64,000 nucleotides of DNA from Dolomedes plantarius (GCA_907164885.2 OU015491.1:114155580-114219579); one strand, 5' to 3'. Shown: positions 1 through 18,382, counted from the stretch's first letter. The notes: generated by a model from the sequence alone, not told the origin. Program-made: numbers and translations.

Positions 1-290
<290 letters not shown>

Positions 291-859
291 GGGGGCTAAA
301 ATTGGCTTATGAACATGAAAGGAATCGAAACCATCAATTTAGTTTATTGGACTAATATGCTAACCAATGCGTATTAAATTATATACCTTACTCGTGTACC
401 CGCCTTTGTTTATTTGTAATAGAGCAGTTACAGTAAAATTTTGAATAAAATCACTTCGCAGAAAATATTATAAGAACTGCATCGAGACAAAACTTAATTT
501 TAAAATAAAATTTATCCATACCCCTAATTTTTATTATCTAATTCAATAATATTTCAGGCTACACTTTGATTATCATTATTCCCCTATATATTATGCCGTC
601 CATTGTTTTGCCGTAATACTTTTTGTCCCAGACTAATAAAACAGTGACTTAGGGACTTATTCAGAAGCATCAATATCCATAATCTTACACCAAGTGCATC
701 GCTTCTCATAAAATATTTTCATACATTTACTCACTCAAGTGCTTCCCGCCAGACTCATCCAGTACATAAGAATGGATGACCTGATTAAGATGCACCCTTG
801 AGATTTAGCAGCTCCTCATAGGTACAAAGGCAAACTGTCACGTTAATGAGAGTGGATGA
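291..859. other. Unremarkable AT-rich DNA
   Basis: No ORF, RNA gene or repeat recognised. Confidence 0.5.
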
Positions 860-2190
860 TACCCTTAGATTTTCAATCGGTGTAAAATCCTGATAACGGA
901 GCTGGAGAATCATGTGATTTTTCGAAGTAAATAAGAGGGATTCCGACTTATGAAATCTTAACATGATTTTACAAGTCGTTAAATAATCAGAGTATTCCGC
1001 CGCTGATTTCAAATAGCACATTTACCGTTTTAAATTAGTTGAAATATTTTCTTTAAAAACGCCTTAGTGTAACTCAGTATACCTGCTAAACCCCTATATC
1101 TATAAAAAATACTTTTAATGTGCTTCAGTGTAAAATTCTGATAAAAGAGTGAGAAGAATCGTGTTTTTCTATGTAAATAATCGAACGGGATTCAAAATTA
1201 TGAGTTATAAATGTTTATAATAGTTTACTTATAGATGTGTTAGAGAAACTCAGTATACCTGCTAAATCCCTATATCTATTAAATATCTTTAATAGTTTTT
1301 AAACATAATATCCTGAAAGAATCACGCGATTTTCGAAGTAAATAAATTAGAGGGCAACGGAAATTGTGTTCTTAACATGATTTTATAAGACGTTAAGCAA
1401 TAGTGATATCTTACGTCGGGCTTCAAATATCATATTTTACGCTTTAAATGTTTTGAAATGTTATCCTTATAAATGTGTTAATTGAACTCTGTATACCTGC
1501 TAAACCTCTATATCTATTAATATACCTGTAAGAGTTTTTAAACATAATATCCTAAAAGAATCATGCGATTTTCGAAGTAAATAAATTAGAGGGTATCTGA
1601 AACTGGTGTTCTTAACATGATTTTATAAGACACTAAAGAATAGTAATATCTTACCACAGGATTCAAATATCATATTTTACGCTTTAAATGTTTTGAAATG
1701 TTATCCTTATAAATGTGTTTGTTGAACTCGGTATACATGCTAAACCCCTATATGTATTAAACTATCTTTAACAGTTTTTAAACATAATATCTTGAAAGAA
1801 TCATGCGATTTTCGAAGTAAATAGATTAGAGGGTATCGGAAACTGATGTTTTTAACATGATTTTATAAGACGCTAAACGATAGTAATATTTTACCACAGG
1901 CTTCAAATATCATGTTTTCTGATTTAAATAATTTTAAATGATTTCCTTATAAATGTGTTAGTTAAACTTTGTATACCTGCTATACCCCTATATCTATAAA
2001 AATATCTTTAAGGGTTTTTATTATGATTTTATAAGACGCTAAATGATAGTAATATCTTACCACAGGCTTCAAATATTATATTTTCCCCCTTTAAATTTTT
2101 TGAAATGTATTCCTTATAAATGTGTTTGTTGAACTCTGTAGACCTGCTAAACCTCTATATCTATAAAAATATCTTTAAGGGGTTCTAGAA
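860..2190 (+). repeat. Tandem array of ~240-bp units (about six)
   Basis: The landmark TATACCTGCTAAACCCC (with variants) recurs near 1078, 1252, 1489, 1731, 1972 and 2139, giving spacings of about 174, 237, 242, 241 and 167 bp. Other landmarks shared by the units are GCGATTTTCGAAGTAAATA, AACATGATTTTATAAGAC and CCTTATAAATGTGTT. The outer units are shortened and more diverged; the central three are closest to each other, as expected if unequal exchange homogenises the middle. The minus-strand open frame at 785-1021 overlaps the array edge and is not treated as a gene. Confidence 0.9.
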
Positions 2191-5100
2191 TTTATATTTA
2201 ATACTGTCTTGACGTTTTTTTTCTAGAGAAAATGGTTTGTTTTAGTCACGGTTTCACTTTATTCACTTCGGGAAAATGCTAAGAGTATACAGGAAAATAA
2301 TACCTTAAAAGCAAACAAACACTAACATGGTTTTCAATTTTTTTCAGTTAAAGCATTTTATTGTACAACGCTTCAGGATAGGTCAAAATCTTACATTAAA
2401 AAATATATATTTAATGTTTCCCTTATAGACTACGTTGGATATTTATGCGTATACTTTCCATGAAAGTATATATGTATACTTTCTACTCAAGAACAGCCCC
2501 GTGCATACAAACTCCTTTGTGTTTGTGTGGGCGTTTCCTTGTCTGGAAAGTTAAAAGCTGACGCCAGGGATTTTTTTTCTTGAAAGCAGTATTATAACAT
2601 TCATTTCAGAATTTGAAAGCATTTTCTTAAAATTTTAAAGTTAAGTTATTCGCTACTGTATATATCCTCAAAAAATAAATAAAAAGAGATGGCCGGGTTT
2701 TGCAGAAAAAATGGAAAAATGATTAAATTGCCGGATATACTATGAAAAAATTTAACTTGCAATGAAGTTTTGTCATTAAAGTTTATAGTACAAGTAACTG
2801 TAGTCAAGAAATCTTTATTGAGGAAATAGTGTCTAAGCTCGAAGTGTTAAATACCTAATGTCAACTCACATATACTGTTAGGTAATACTAGTAATGTAAA
2901 CTAAAAATATATTTTTTTCCATGATTAAAATTGACAGATTTCTCATCATTTAGAAAATTTTCTGTTAGTTCAAGTTATCGACAATAATAACATTTAAACG
3001 AGGAACGAATTATCTCAACATAAAGAAAATTAAAAACTAAAACTTTTAGTGAATTTTGAATGAATTTCCACTAACAAACATCTTAAATCAGGATATGAAT
3101 AAGTATGATATATGGATCTTTATTATTTTTATTGAATGAAAAATGGAATTACTAGCGTATCCGTTTCAGTACAATTTGTTAAGTTACATCACTTCTTCTA
3201 TTTAGCTACGTTACATGATGTAAATATAATAAATTTCATTAGTCTAGGATTTATTGAATGTTTAAAAAATATCTTTATTGATAATAACACAAAACTTACA
3301 TTTATGTTGCAGTGATACATTTATTACTTGAGTTAATATCTAGTTTGAATGAAAACTCGTTTAATTTTACTTGGGTTTTATTTTTTTCTTAATAAAACTA
3401 GTTTCAAAATGTGAATATGCCAAAATTTATATATATAGGTATACATATAAGGATAAATATCCACTATTTTAATGAAAAGTTTCGGAAAGTACTAAATAAT
3501 GACATCAACATTTATTTCAGTAATTCTTACGTATGATAGATTTTAGATGTATCATTTTAGAAAAATAATCTCTACTAGCGTTAAATTTGTACAAGAAATA
3601 TATTAGCTCCATTTTAATTTAGTGTCTATATTTGCTCAAACAAACTCAAATTTAAACCAAGTATCTTCGTTAATGGTAAAGATAATAAAATTCGGCAGGA
3701 AATTTTATTCTGCACAATTCTTAGTAACGAAATTCTTCTCTCAAGTAATTTAAAAATCACTCTAAGGAAAGACAGTTAAACTATTTTTATGTTACTTAGT
3801 AAAATATCACATTAAAAACAAGGAATATACATGGATTCCATAAACTAAGATGAAAAATTCGTAAAGATGTAGCATAATTATATTGACAAACTGAATTATT
3901 AACAAACGGCAAAAATCAGAAAATTAACAATTAAAAATATTAGTTGAATATGGTTTTTTAGAAAAAATCAATGATTAAAGTTTTTATGATACTTAGTTTT
4001 GTTTCTATCTTTATCACAACCTACAGATTGTACTCATAAAAAAAATTGTACATGAAAGAGAATTTTTTTAAGAAATCATATAACAGCCAATAAATGGGTA
4101 ATTAACCAAAGAAAAAAATTGTATTATTCTTACGAAATGGGAATTGTCATGCAAATGTTTATCTTATGTGTTCGGTTATTTAATTTTTAACAAAATGAAA
4201 CTTTAAAAGTTAAAAATCAAAAGTGGTGCTTGATTGTGTTTTTTTAATGGAGTATTTTTTTAATTTATAAAATAATTTTATTCCGACGTTATATATTTAT
4301 TTTGAACTTTATAACTGAAGTTTATAAATGAACGGTAGAAAACATTTTCAAAAGTCTCATTATGTTTGACACAAAAAAAAATGGTTTAATCCTCAAGCGC
4401 AATAAATAAACTAATATTGAGGTTTTAAACTAAAAAGAGAAGAACATCTTTTAAAAAAAAAACATTTTTATGTTGATTTTAATTATTGTTTTGGTCCAAT
4501 AAATAAAACGAGAAAATACCAATCAAAATTTTAATCAATTATTTTCCTTAAAAAACATAAAAAAGTGAAGTTTTAAATTGCTTCTTGAAATATGAAAGGC
4601 CTTTAATTTTATTTTTTCAAATTCGGACGGTGAAGTTTTTTACGTAAAATGTAATAATTAAATTAACACATGATTATATTTATGCTATAAATCAACAACT
4701 AACAGTTTGAATTTTTTTAAAAGAAATTGATTATACCTTTGGTTTTATCCTTTTTTTTTTTCAAAAGCTATAACACAAATAGTGCGCATAAGGAAAAAAA
4801 GAAACACATTTTGTGAAGTGTGCAAGAAATAAATCACTCTAACTGTAGTTAAGCGTCAGTTACCTCATGTTTAAAAGGATGACATTCAATGCAGCTGTAG
4901 AGACGCTTAACAGAACATCCAAAAATATATCACTTCATTAATGGAACAAAATGAAAGACTCCTATGTAATTGCCGTAAAACGAAAGTATCTTTTGAAAAC
5001 TAACTATCAAATGCAACTTGAATGGTTATTATGCTATTTCCTAAATGATTTTCATCAAGAGGGAACTTAAATATAATGAGGAGGAGCTGATTATTGTTAT

Positions 5101-5253
5101 TACTCCTGTAATTGCAATATTTTAAAATGTGTGAAGGCGTCTCTAGACAATTTGTTTGAAATATTTAGCAAAAAGAGTAGACGGTGAAATAGTAACACAA
5201 TATTCTTAGGATTGTATTACGTTGTGCTAAAAAGAGAGACTATTAGAAAAGAC

Positions 5254-5257
<4 letters not shown>
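2191..5257. other. Unremarkable AT-rich DNA
   Basis: About 3 kb of very AT-rich sequence with frequent A and T runs. No open frame above 60 codons, no tandem structure and no recognised element. Confidence 0.5.

Positions 5258-5292
<35 letters not shown>
5258..5292. repeat. (TA)n microsatellite
   Basis: Alternating TA immediately upstream of a candidate small inverted-terminal element. Confidence 0.95.
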
Positions 5293-5293
<1 letters not shown>

Positions 5294-5435
5294 CCGTAAT
5301 TAGGTAGTGGCAACAGGGGCCACTTGGAAGGGGGGCCCACAATTCTTTTTTTCTTTTATTATTTTCCCAAACCTAATTAATTAAGGGACCGTAGTGCAAA
5401 TTCTTGCCTAAGGCATAGGAATGGCTAGTTACGGC
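5293..5435. mobile_element. Candidate MITE of ~143 bp with short terminal inverted repeats
   Basis: It begins GCCGTAATTAG and ends CTAGTTACGGC, which match in 10 of 11 positions when one is inverted. The interior is richer in G and C runs than its surroundings. It lies against a TA microsatellite, so no target duplication can be assigned. The alternative is a chance inverted pair. Confidence 0.3.
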
Positions 5436-5657
5436 ATTGTATATATACGCTAAACAAGTTCTTTTATGCCTAATTAATTTCTGACAATTTCTATCTAGCG
5501 TTTAGCGTTTTATATAGTCCCCTTGGTTCTCAATAACAGAGCCCCAGTAGCTAGGAAGTATTTTTATTCGTTGCAGCTTTGCTACTTTTGTTGAGTACTC
5601 GAATGACTCAACAAAACGGCTGAAGTAAGCTGTTAAAAGGTGGAAAATTGGTTATAG

Positions 5658-5966
5658 CGCAAAGGTTCTAATAATAGTGCATGTCCAGTCGTTTCTGTTC
5701 CAGGCGTTCTTGTTCAGATCTCAAGCATTGAGGAACCCACCGAGCATCAACCTGAAAGCTTGATGAATAATCTTCTACACTTACAGTACCCGAGACAACT
5801 GCAGACTCCTTTTCAAAAATTTGTCACTTCGAAACAAAACACGTTAGGAAAGTTTCAAACAGATAAGGATATTCCTCTAGTGCTCAACTTCAAATACCGA
5901 TTTTTTTTTCCTGGTGGCATCATCCAATGCGAAATGACGTCATCGTGCGCAATACTTTTTAAATGA
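5658..5966 (+). other. Unrecognised open reading stretch, ~103 codons
   Basis: After a stop at 5655-5657 one frame stays open to the stop at 5967-5969. There is an ATG at 5763, but the protein-like composition (for example SSIEEPTEHQPESL) begins upstream of it. No domain is recognised. The region is less AT-rich than its neighbours. It could be a remnant of a transposon protein, a terminal exon (a pyrimidine stretch and CAG lie near 5703), or chance. Confidence 0.3.
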
Positions 5967-7252
<1,286 letters not shown>

Positions 7253-8215
7253 AACTCTGCATATTCAATTACTTAGGAAATAATTAAATATGTGAATATA
7301 TTTTTGTTTAATTTTAAATTCTACATTAAAAATGATTAAATATATATATTTTTATTTTTAATTATTAGATTAAATTTTGTTTCTTGGAATTTTCTAGCAT
7401 TTTCAAGTCTAGTCTTTCCCCTCCTACACCACTACTAGACTCGTTTTAAACGGGATAATTTTGTCTGTAACATTTAATATTTAGTTAGTAGGGAATATGT
7501 CTTTTTAACCCCATTAAAGTGTTACCTTTTAATTGTGTCTTATCCTATCTTTTGCCATGGTGGGTGGTTATCTCGCCATTTTGAAAGCAGAAATATTGCA
7601 TGAGACCTTGTGACTATTAAGTCTTTAAAAGAGAGGCAGAAATGGTAAAACCATATAACGATTGTTTTTTAAAAATTTTCTTCTTGAAAAATATTCAAAT
7701 GCTATGTGATTATCCTGTAGGTTACTCTTGTTATATAGGTTTTTTTTTCTCGTGTAAAAAGCTGAAATCCGTTACAAGAGAGGAATCTGTTGTAACGGAT
7801 TCGGCATTGCAAAGATTAGTAAAACACTTGGATGCTAAAGGTCATATAACAAGAAGAATGTAGCTTTTAGTTGTATATCTCAGTATAAAACTGAATTCCC
7901 TTAGGCCAAGTTCTAACCACTATAAAACTATACTAATTTCTACTTTGCTAGATAATATTGCATTTTCTATATTATTTACTGATGATTATTTAAATTCAAA
8001 CTCTAAAGAACTACATACTTACTGTGAAGTTTGCAATTCAATTTCAAATGATGTAAAACTCCTAAATTTTAAATATTTCAGTTATTTTGATGCAACTCTA
8101 ATTTAATCATAACGGATCGCAGACATTTTTCTTAATGTTGAGGAATTTGTGCTGATTTAAATATATACACTTTTTACATTTTAGGAAATTTTGTTCAAAA
8201 TCTTATGGCTATGCG
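7253..8215. other. AT-rich DNA with a weak open frame
   Basis: A plus-strand frame at 7642-7863 has a protein-like end (EESVVTDSALQRLVKHLD) but no recognised domain. Nothing else is seen. Confidence 0.35.
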
Positions 8216-8223
8216 CTGTAAGG
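8216..8223. repeat. Left 8-bp target-site duplication of the hAT element
   Basis: CTGTAAGG here and TTCTAAGG at 9235-9242 match in 6 of 8 positions, directly flanking the inverted termini. Eight base pairs is the usual hAT duplication length. Confidence 0.75.
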
Positions 8224-9234
8224 CAGGGGTCGCAAAACACGGTGGCCTCGGGCATCAGGGTGCCCGTGAGACGATTTTAAAGTGCCCGCCATTCAAATAT
8301 TGAAAAATTTTAGACATTTGAACAACAAACTCTCGTAGTTATAATGAATAATTTTAGTAAAAAAATTTGAAATCGTAGAACCGTAAAAATTAAAAAAAAC
8401 TGATCAACCTGATCTCCCGACAGCGTTGCTCTCGCTTTGCTTTTATGGTAAGTATGATAAATGCATTTATGCTAAATTGGCACCCTGGAAATCACATACG
8501 GAGAAAAATAATTAACCACATTTCCCAAATTTAAAAATGGTGATCGAAAACAATTGCGAGGGAAATGCTACAACCTATCAGTTTGATAAACATTTTGATT
8601 TCTTATTGGAAGAATTTCATACCAGATTTGAAGAATTCTACGAATTAGAGGCATTTTTGGCGTTTTTTGTTAATGCTTTCTCTCATACAGAGGAGGATGT
8701 GACTCATAAAATCGCAACATATTTTCCTATTTCCAATAAGGAGAACTTAGAATTGGAAATTATAAATGTAAGAAATGACAATGAATTAAAATCACGTCAT
8801 AACGAAGAAAAATTCTGGAATTTAATGAACGAATAGCTTCTCATTGTTGACAAAAAGTGCTCTGAAATTGAACTCTCTTTGTGCATCGGCATATGCTTGT
8901 GGACCTTTGTTCTCCAGTGTGATATACTTAAATTCAAAGAACCGATCAAACCTCGCTGATACTCATTTAGACCAATGCTTGAGAACAGGGAATTCAACTT
9001 ATGTGCCTTATTACGACGAGTTGCCCGCAGATTTACAATGCCCAATATCGCATTAATTATAAATTTTAAGATTATTTTGTTTAAATTAAAATTTGCATTG
9101 ATGAATAAAATTTTTTGTCGCATTAATATTTTCATGTTTAAATATTAACCCTCCCCCTCTTCCTCCAGCGATGCACGCTGAACTCCCGCATTTTTGAAAT
9201 ATGGCCTCCTAGTAAAAAAGGTTGCCGACCCCTG
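8224..9234 (+). mobile_element. hAT-superfamily transposon, internally deleted
   Basis: The left end reads CAGGGGTCGCAAAAC and the inverted right end reads CAGGGGTCGGCAACC, a classic hAT terminus, flanked by an 8-bp target duplication. At about 1011 bp it is much shorter than an autonomous hAT element. It keeps only the C-terminal part of a transposase, with at least one break, so it cannot mobilise itself. The two mismatches between the target duplications indicate some age. Confidence 0.88.
8537..9055 (+). pseudogene. hAT transposase C-terminal remnant
   Basis: The frame at 8537-8836 (99 codons) ends in EEKFWNLMNE and then meets a stop. Homology resumes in another frame at about 8844-9056 with KSALKLNSL, PLFSSVIYLNSK and NRSNLADTHLDQCLRTG. 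This is the hAT C-terminal dimerisation region of the type found in GTF2IRD2/ZBED-like transposases. The BED zinc finger and the N-terminal part of the catalytic region are absent. A normal protein of this group has roughly 550-650 residues, so fewer than a third remain, split by one frameshift. Confidence 0.8.
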
Positions 9235-9242
9235 TTCTAAGG
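9235..9242. repeat. Right target-site duplication of the hAT element
   Basis: TTCTAAGG, paired with CTGTAAGG at 8216-8223. Confidence 0.75.
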
Positions 9243-9420
9243 TCTCTGAATACAATTTACAGCATCTTGAATCTATGTTTTAGGGAATTTTACGTTTTTA
9301 TGTGTCTAATTCTAAAGAACATTATTGAGTCCCATCATGTATTTCACTTGATCTAAGAAAAATTGTATTTTTCTATCTGTATCATTCTTTGTTATATACA
9401 ACCAATTAGATCTTTAAGTA

Positions 9421-9694
9421 GGGGGTAATGCTGTCCGCCTATATGCCGCCTATATATATATATATACTGCTTGTGGAGGCGCAGTGGTACAGCGCTCTGG
9501 TTTTCAGTGCTGAGGGTACTCGGATCGAATCCTGGCGTCGCGTCACGAAAAATGCCTCCGTTCATGTCATCCCTTCATAGGGGGTAATGCTATCCGCCTA
9601 TATCGTGCCCCCACAATAAAATGGACAGTAAAATTGCGGCGTAGTATAGGCGAATGTTTGATGACAAGTGCCTCTGCATTGGGGAAAAAAAGTC
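9421..9694 (+). mobile_element. tRNA-derived SINE, copy A, with a duplicated internal segment at its 5' end
   Basis: The tRNA-like head starts at 9469 (GCTTGTGGAGGCGCAGTGG). It has an A-box-like TGGTACAGCGC near 9487 and a B-box-like GGATCGAATCC near 9522. A family body follows (GGGGGTAATGCTATCCGCC; CCCCCACAATAAAATGG) and then an A-rich 3' end near 9685. A 9-bp duplication, CTTTAAGTA, at 9412-9420 and 9695-9703 bounds the whole unit. The piece before the head, 9421-9468, repeats the internal segment found at about 9580 and lies inside the duplication, so it arrived in the same insertion. Two more copies are in the window on the minus strand. Confidence 0.88.
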
Positions 9695-9703
9695 CTTTAA
9701 GTA

Positions 9704-13751
<4,048 letters not shown>

Positions 13752-13753
13752 TA

Positions 13754-15019
13754 TATATAGAGCTGAGTTAACAAATTATTCTGTCAACAAAATAAAGTAT
13801 GACTGTAAAAAATAGTTAAAAAATTATCAAATTCAAAGTTAAATGATTGGTATCGCTATAAGTAACTCAGTCCGGATTATGTCTTATAATACAGCTACAA
13901 TTCCTATTTATTTTACCTGATTTTTGTTATGATGTTTCAGAATTTACTTAACATAAGGACACATTCGTTGTAACAACCTAGGTTATTTTCATTTAATATA
14001 AAATCATAAAGGCTAGCTAGTATATACTTTCTTGAACTTATGAATCACGCATTATCTGCAAATCAGAGTATGAATTGGCATAGCGTACGTAGATGCAATT
14101 CGTTCGCTGAACATTTAGTATGCTTCTGTTTTTTATTTTCCTTATAACACATGCAGATGTCAACACAGTTAATATGCAAAAAAAAAACGTTGTTACAGGT
14201 TTGTAACCCTAGTTTTTTTTTCGTTTAACATAGTATCATTTTAAGAAAGTGTGTATTTTTTTAAAATCGTATATATTTTTGTTAAAGTTGTAAACTGTTA
14301 TTTAACATCTTGGTGTAAATGAATGTAGTTAAAGTGTAAGTGATTACACTAATTACAAATATATGAATGATCTCTTAAAATGTATTTTATGTAAAGAAGA
14401 CCTCAATGTTTTCGTATTACAATTTTATCTTGTACTTACATATTATAACAGTGTTTTACTTTAAGCACCACTGCACTTATATATTCTGGGTCATTACTGC
14501 TGTGGATTTTCAATTTCAAATATGCGTTGTACTTTTGAGAAAGTTTGGCACTATCACAAAATGGTCTAAAATCCAAACATCTAAACCTTAAAAAAATAAA
14601 CATCACGTCTAACATTTTCAGTATCCAGTACCGTACTCTTATGTAATGCAAGACATGCAGGCGTAAAAAGGAATTAACTAAAGATCGTGGTGTTCACAAT
14701 TAGAATTTAAAGTCTAAATCATCCAGGCCTTAGGCACGCACGGACCTTCAGAATCTTTTCTGAAATTCTCCTCTTTATACTTTTCTGTACACAGAAGTTT
14801 AAGTTTTGCAGACCACTTTAATGAAAGGTGCCATTTAAAACGTCGCACATTTAAAATGACTTTCTGCTAAAAATTAAATGTTAGTGAAAAGTTTAAGAAA
14901 AAACAGAATTTGATAAAATGAAAACGACATTTACAAGTTATTAACATTTCACAATAAGTTTCGACCCTAAACGTAAAATACAAAGATGCCCACTTTATTC
15001 TCCCTAGAGAGCTAAAAGA
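13754..15019. other. Unremarkable AT-rich DNA
   Basis: No element or gene recognised. The short opposing open frames at 14406-14651 overlap each other and look like chance. Confidence 0.45.
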
Positions 15020-15075
15020 TGACGTCTGTTTTACGTCATACCAAATTCCGAATCTTGACGTCTGGTCTACGTCAT
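15020..15075. promoter_or_regulatory. Paired CRE-like palindromes
   Basis: TGACGTCTGTTTTACGTCAT at 15020-15039 recurs as TGACGTCTGGTCTACGTCAT at 15056-15075, identical in 18 of 20 positions. Each unit is an inverted pair of TGACGT half-sites resembling CREB/ATF sites. No gene is recognised nearby, so a regulatory role is only inferred; a short tandem duplication is the simple alternative. Confidence 0.25.
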
Positions 15076-16487
15076 GACGAAGAATGATGCCAAAATGCAG
15101 TGGAAAGAATGTCGCAACATGGGATATATATTGTCTCAGCAAAGGAATTTGTTTCATTCCCTACGCTTTCATGTACCAATTTATCCTCTAATTTTATTGA
15201 TTTCTGCTCATGACCATTTTTATATGTACTTCGACATGAATTGAGCCATATAAAAGAAGATTAATGATTTGTTTCATATTTTCATTTCGTTTTATTTTTC
15301 ATTTTGATTTTCATAAAATTTATTTGTTTTCAAAACAAGTTTTGCAATTTTTTAATAAATGGTTACGAAATTCCTACAATAAACTGTCTGTATTTCCACT
15401 AGACAGATTATAAAGTTAGAAAACCGAGGTTATTAAATGGAAAACGATCAGATACTAGTCGGAGTTATATGATAATATATTGGATTTCTTAATAAATTCA
15501 AAATAATACTTTTACTGCATAGAGTACCATGAAGTTAAGCATAAAACTTTTCGATAAAAAATATATTAATATATAGAATAAATGTGAGAGTGGGTCATTT
15601 CCCCCCCAGACAGGGAAATTATATAACATAGATTATTCAATTCACCCTGTAGTACCATGTTGTGATTTACCATAGAAGTTGCACTTCGGAGTAAATTTTT
15701 ATTTAATTTGAGATGGACATGTACTGATTTTGCTATAATACAAATCTAGTTTACATTATTAGGATACTAAGTGTGGGCATTTCCAAAATTTTATTAATTT
15801 TATGTGTTTGTATAAGTCTTAATGTTGCCAAATAAGAACTTCTCAATATATATTTTGTATTATATATTAAGATATATTTATATTTACTAGTCACGAGAGA
15901 ATTAATGCAGGTTTATTAATTTCTGTATATAAAATATAATTCTGAGTATTTGGGGTTTTAAAACTCCGTAAGACTAAATAAGAATTATCTGTCATTAAAT
16001 ATTATAAGGAATCTATTTTTTAAATTTGCTTTGATTATAAGTACAAATGCAGTTTATTTCCGTAAATTGTTTCAATCATTATTTGGATAGTTCTACTCCA
16101 AATGTCACTAAAGTGACATGAACCTCCCCATAGAAAAAGGAATCTACTTCATTTGTCTGCAGTTCAAATGTATAATTTTTCTTGGGCGTTAAGAGAAGGA
16201 TGCCTCATTTCAAATTCTGCCTTTCAGGTATTTAAAATATTGCATTTAAAATAGACAAAAAAATATGAAGTTTTTAAATATATTTAAAATGCATTATTTA
16301 ATATTATACAGTTTTAAACAAACACACACACACACACACAGCAATTCAGATTGTGTAATGACAAAATTTTCATAGCTTTACATCATGTTTTGTACTCCTG
16401 TCTTAGATTTTTATACAGTGAATATTTAGATAAACATAAGTCGGACAAAACTATAGTAGCATAATAAAACTATGCTGTCTCACAACA
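15076..16487. other. Unremarkable AT-rich DNA
   Basis: Contains a short (CA)n run near 16320-16340. Nothing else recognised. Confidence 0.45.
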
Positions 16488-16795
16488 AAGCTATTACACA
16501 GCTAGTCGAAAGGAGATGGTTTAAACATTGTGAAAATATATAGAATTTAGAGAGACAAAATTAAAACTAAGATAAATAACACTTAAAAAGAAAATCTTGA
16601 ACCATTTGTTCTTACATTAAAGCCCAAGCATACTGTGGTCATTAAGTAATGAAGTGGATTTTACAAACTAATAAGAATAACGTACGTAACAAATACACTA
16701 CATAACAAATACATAGCAACAGTCTTCAACTTAAATTTCTGTAAATAATTATTACGTCCTTCTTCAAGATATATTTTTATTAAATATTAACAAAG
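16488..16795 (+). repeat. Tandem duplication, unit 1
   Basis: Unit 1 of a ~315-bp duplication. Landmarks shared with unit 2 are TAGTCGAAAGGAGA/TAGCCGAAAAGAGA, AAACATTGTGAAAATAT, AACTTAAAAAGAAA and CATAACAAATACATAGCAAC. Confidence 0.85.
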
Positions 16796-16802
16796 TGACA
16801 GC

Positions 16803-17016
16803 AAAGCCACTCCACAGATAGCCGAAAAGAGACGCTTCAAACATTGTGAAAATATCTATAATCTAAAGATGCAAATTTAAAATTGAGATAAATATAACTT
16901 AAAAAGAAAGTTTTGAACAATTTTTTCTTACAATAAATCCAAAGCATACAGCGTTCAATAAGTAATAAGGTGGATTTTTCATAATAATAAGAATCTCACT
17001 TGCATAACAAATACAC
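16803..17016 (+). repeat. Tandem duplication, unit 2, left part
   Basis: Matches unit 1 until ATAACAAATACAC, where a ~509-bp insertion interrupts it. The remainder resumes at about 17526. Confidence 0.85.
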
Positions 17017-17525
<509 letters not shown>

Positions 17526-17646
17526 ACATAACAAATACATAGCAACAATTACATAACATTATGTTAATATTTTTAAGTATAAGATTAAATTTCTAAAATA
17601 ATTATAAAGTCCTTTATCAAGATATATTTTTATTATATATTACAAA
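17526..17646 (+). repeat. Tandem duplication, unit 2, right part
   Basis: Continues the homology to unit 1: CATAACAAATACATAGCAAC, then AAATTTCT, AATAATTAT and TCAAGATATATTTTTATT. Confidence 0.8.
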
Positions 17647-18318
17647 CAAATATTTCATTCAATTTCCCAAAATCACATTACCATTGACGATGATATCCTT
17701 TTCCATTCGACTGTATGTGTGTGTGTAAAGAATGGACTAACACGTTCTTCCCAGAAGTTTTAAGTAAGAAAAGGAAAAGAGTTCAATATAAAACACGCTT
17801 ATTGATTCTCTTGTCGAAGGCAGAAATGCTTGATTTAGTACTGCACTCGGGAGTAGAATATATTACCGCTCATAAGTTGGACCCTTGAGACCCAAGATCT
17901 TCGATGAACGATGATACAGTGCCATATTAATAGAAGTGAATGTGGCAATCAGATGTTGGGAGGGAGTAGATAAGAGAAATGCTGCTTATATACTATAATA
18001 AGATAATATTATATACTATAATAAGACAGAAATTTTAAAAGAAATATTTCTGGTTCACTGATATCGCGTTTTGATCAGCAATTTCCATTATAAATGTAGT
18101 AGTGAAGCTGAAGCCGAACATCTTGAGTAAGGCATTGAGTAAAATATTTGCAGTGACCTGATTCACAGATTATTCGTTCATATAAGGTACTACAGTTGTT
18201 TGTAATATACAACATCTCACTTGTAATAAACTGTATTTCTGAAAGTACATACTCATTTTGAGATAAGTAGTATTTAAAGTAATTTCGAACGTTGTCAAGT
18301 TAGCAGTTAAATCATGAA

Positions 18319-18320
<2 letters not shown>
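17647..18320. other. Unremarkable AT-rich DNA
   Basis: Nothing recognised. Confidence 0.5.

Positions 18321-18380
<60 letters not shown>
18321..18380. repeat. (AT)n microsatellite
   Basis: Alternating AT. Confidence 0.95.

Positions 18381-18382
<2 letters not shown>

Noticed and set aside
785..1021. 78-codon minus-strand open frame
   Set aside because: It overlaps the first decayed unit of the ~240-bp tandem array, and the frame is not preserved in other units.
860..2190. Possible CRISPR array, also considered for 30.3-31.0 kb and 61.9-62.7 kb
   Set aside because: Units are continuous diverged tandem repeats without unique spacers, in a eukaryotic context.
7642..7863. 73-codon frame with a protein-like C-terminal half
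   Set aside because: No recognised family and the N-terminal half is T-rich low-complexity; noted only as a weak open frame.
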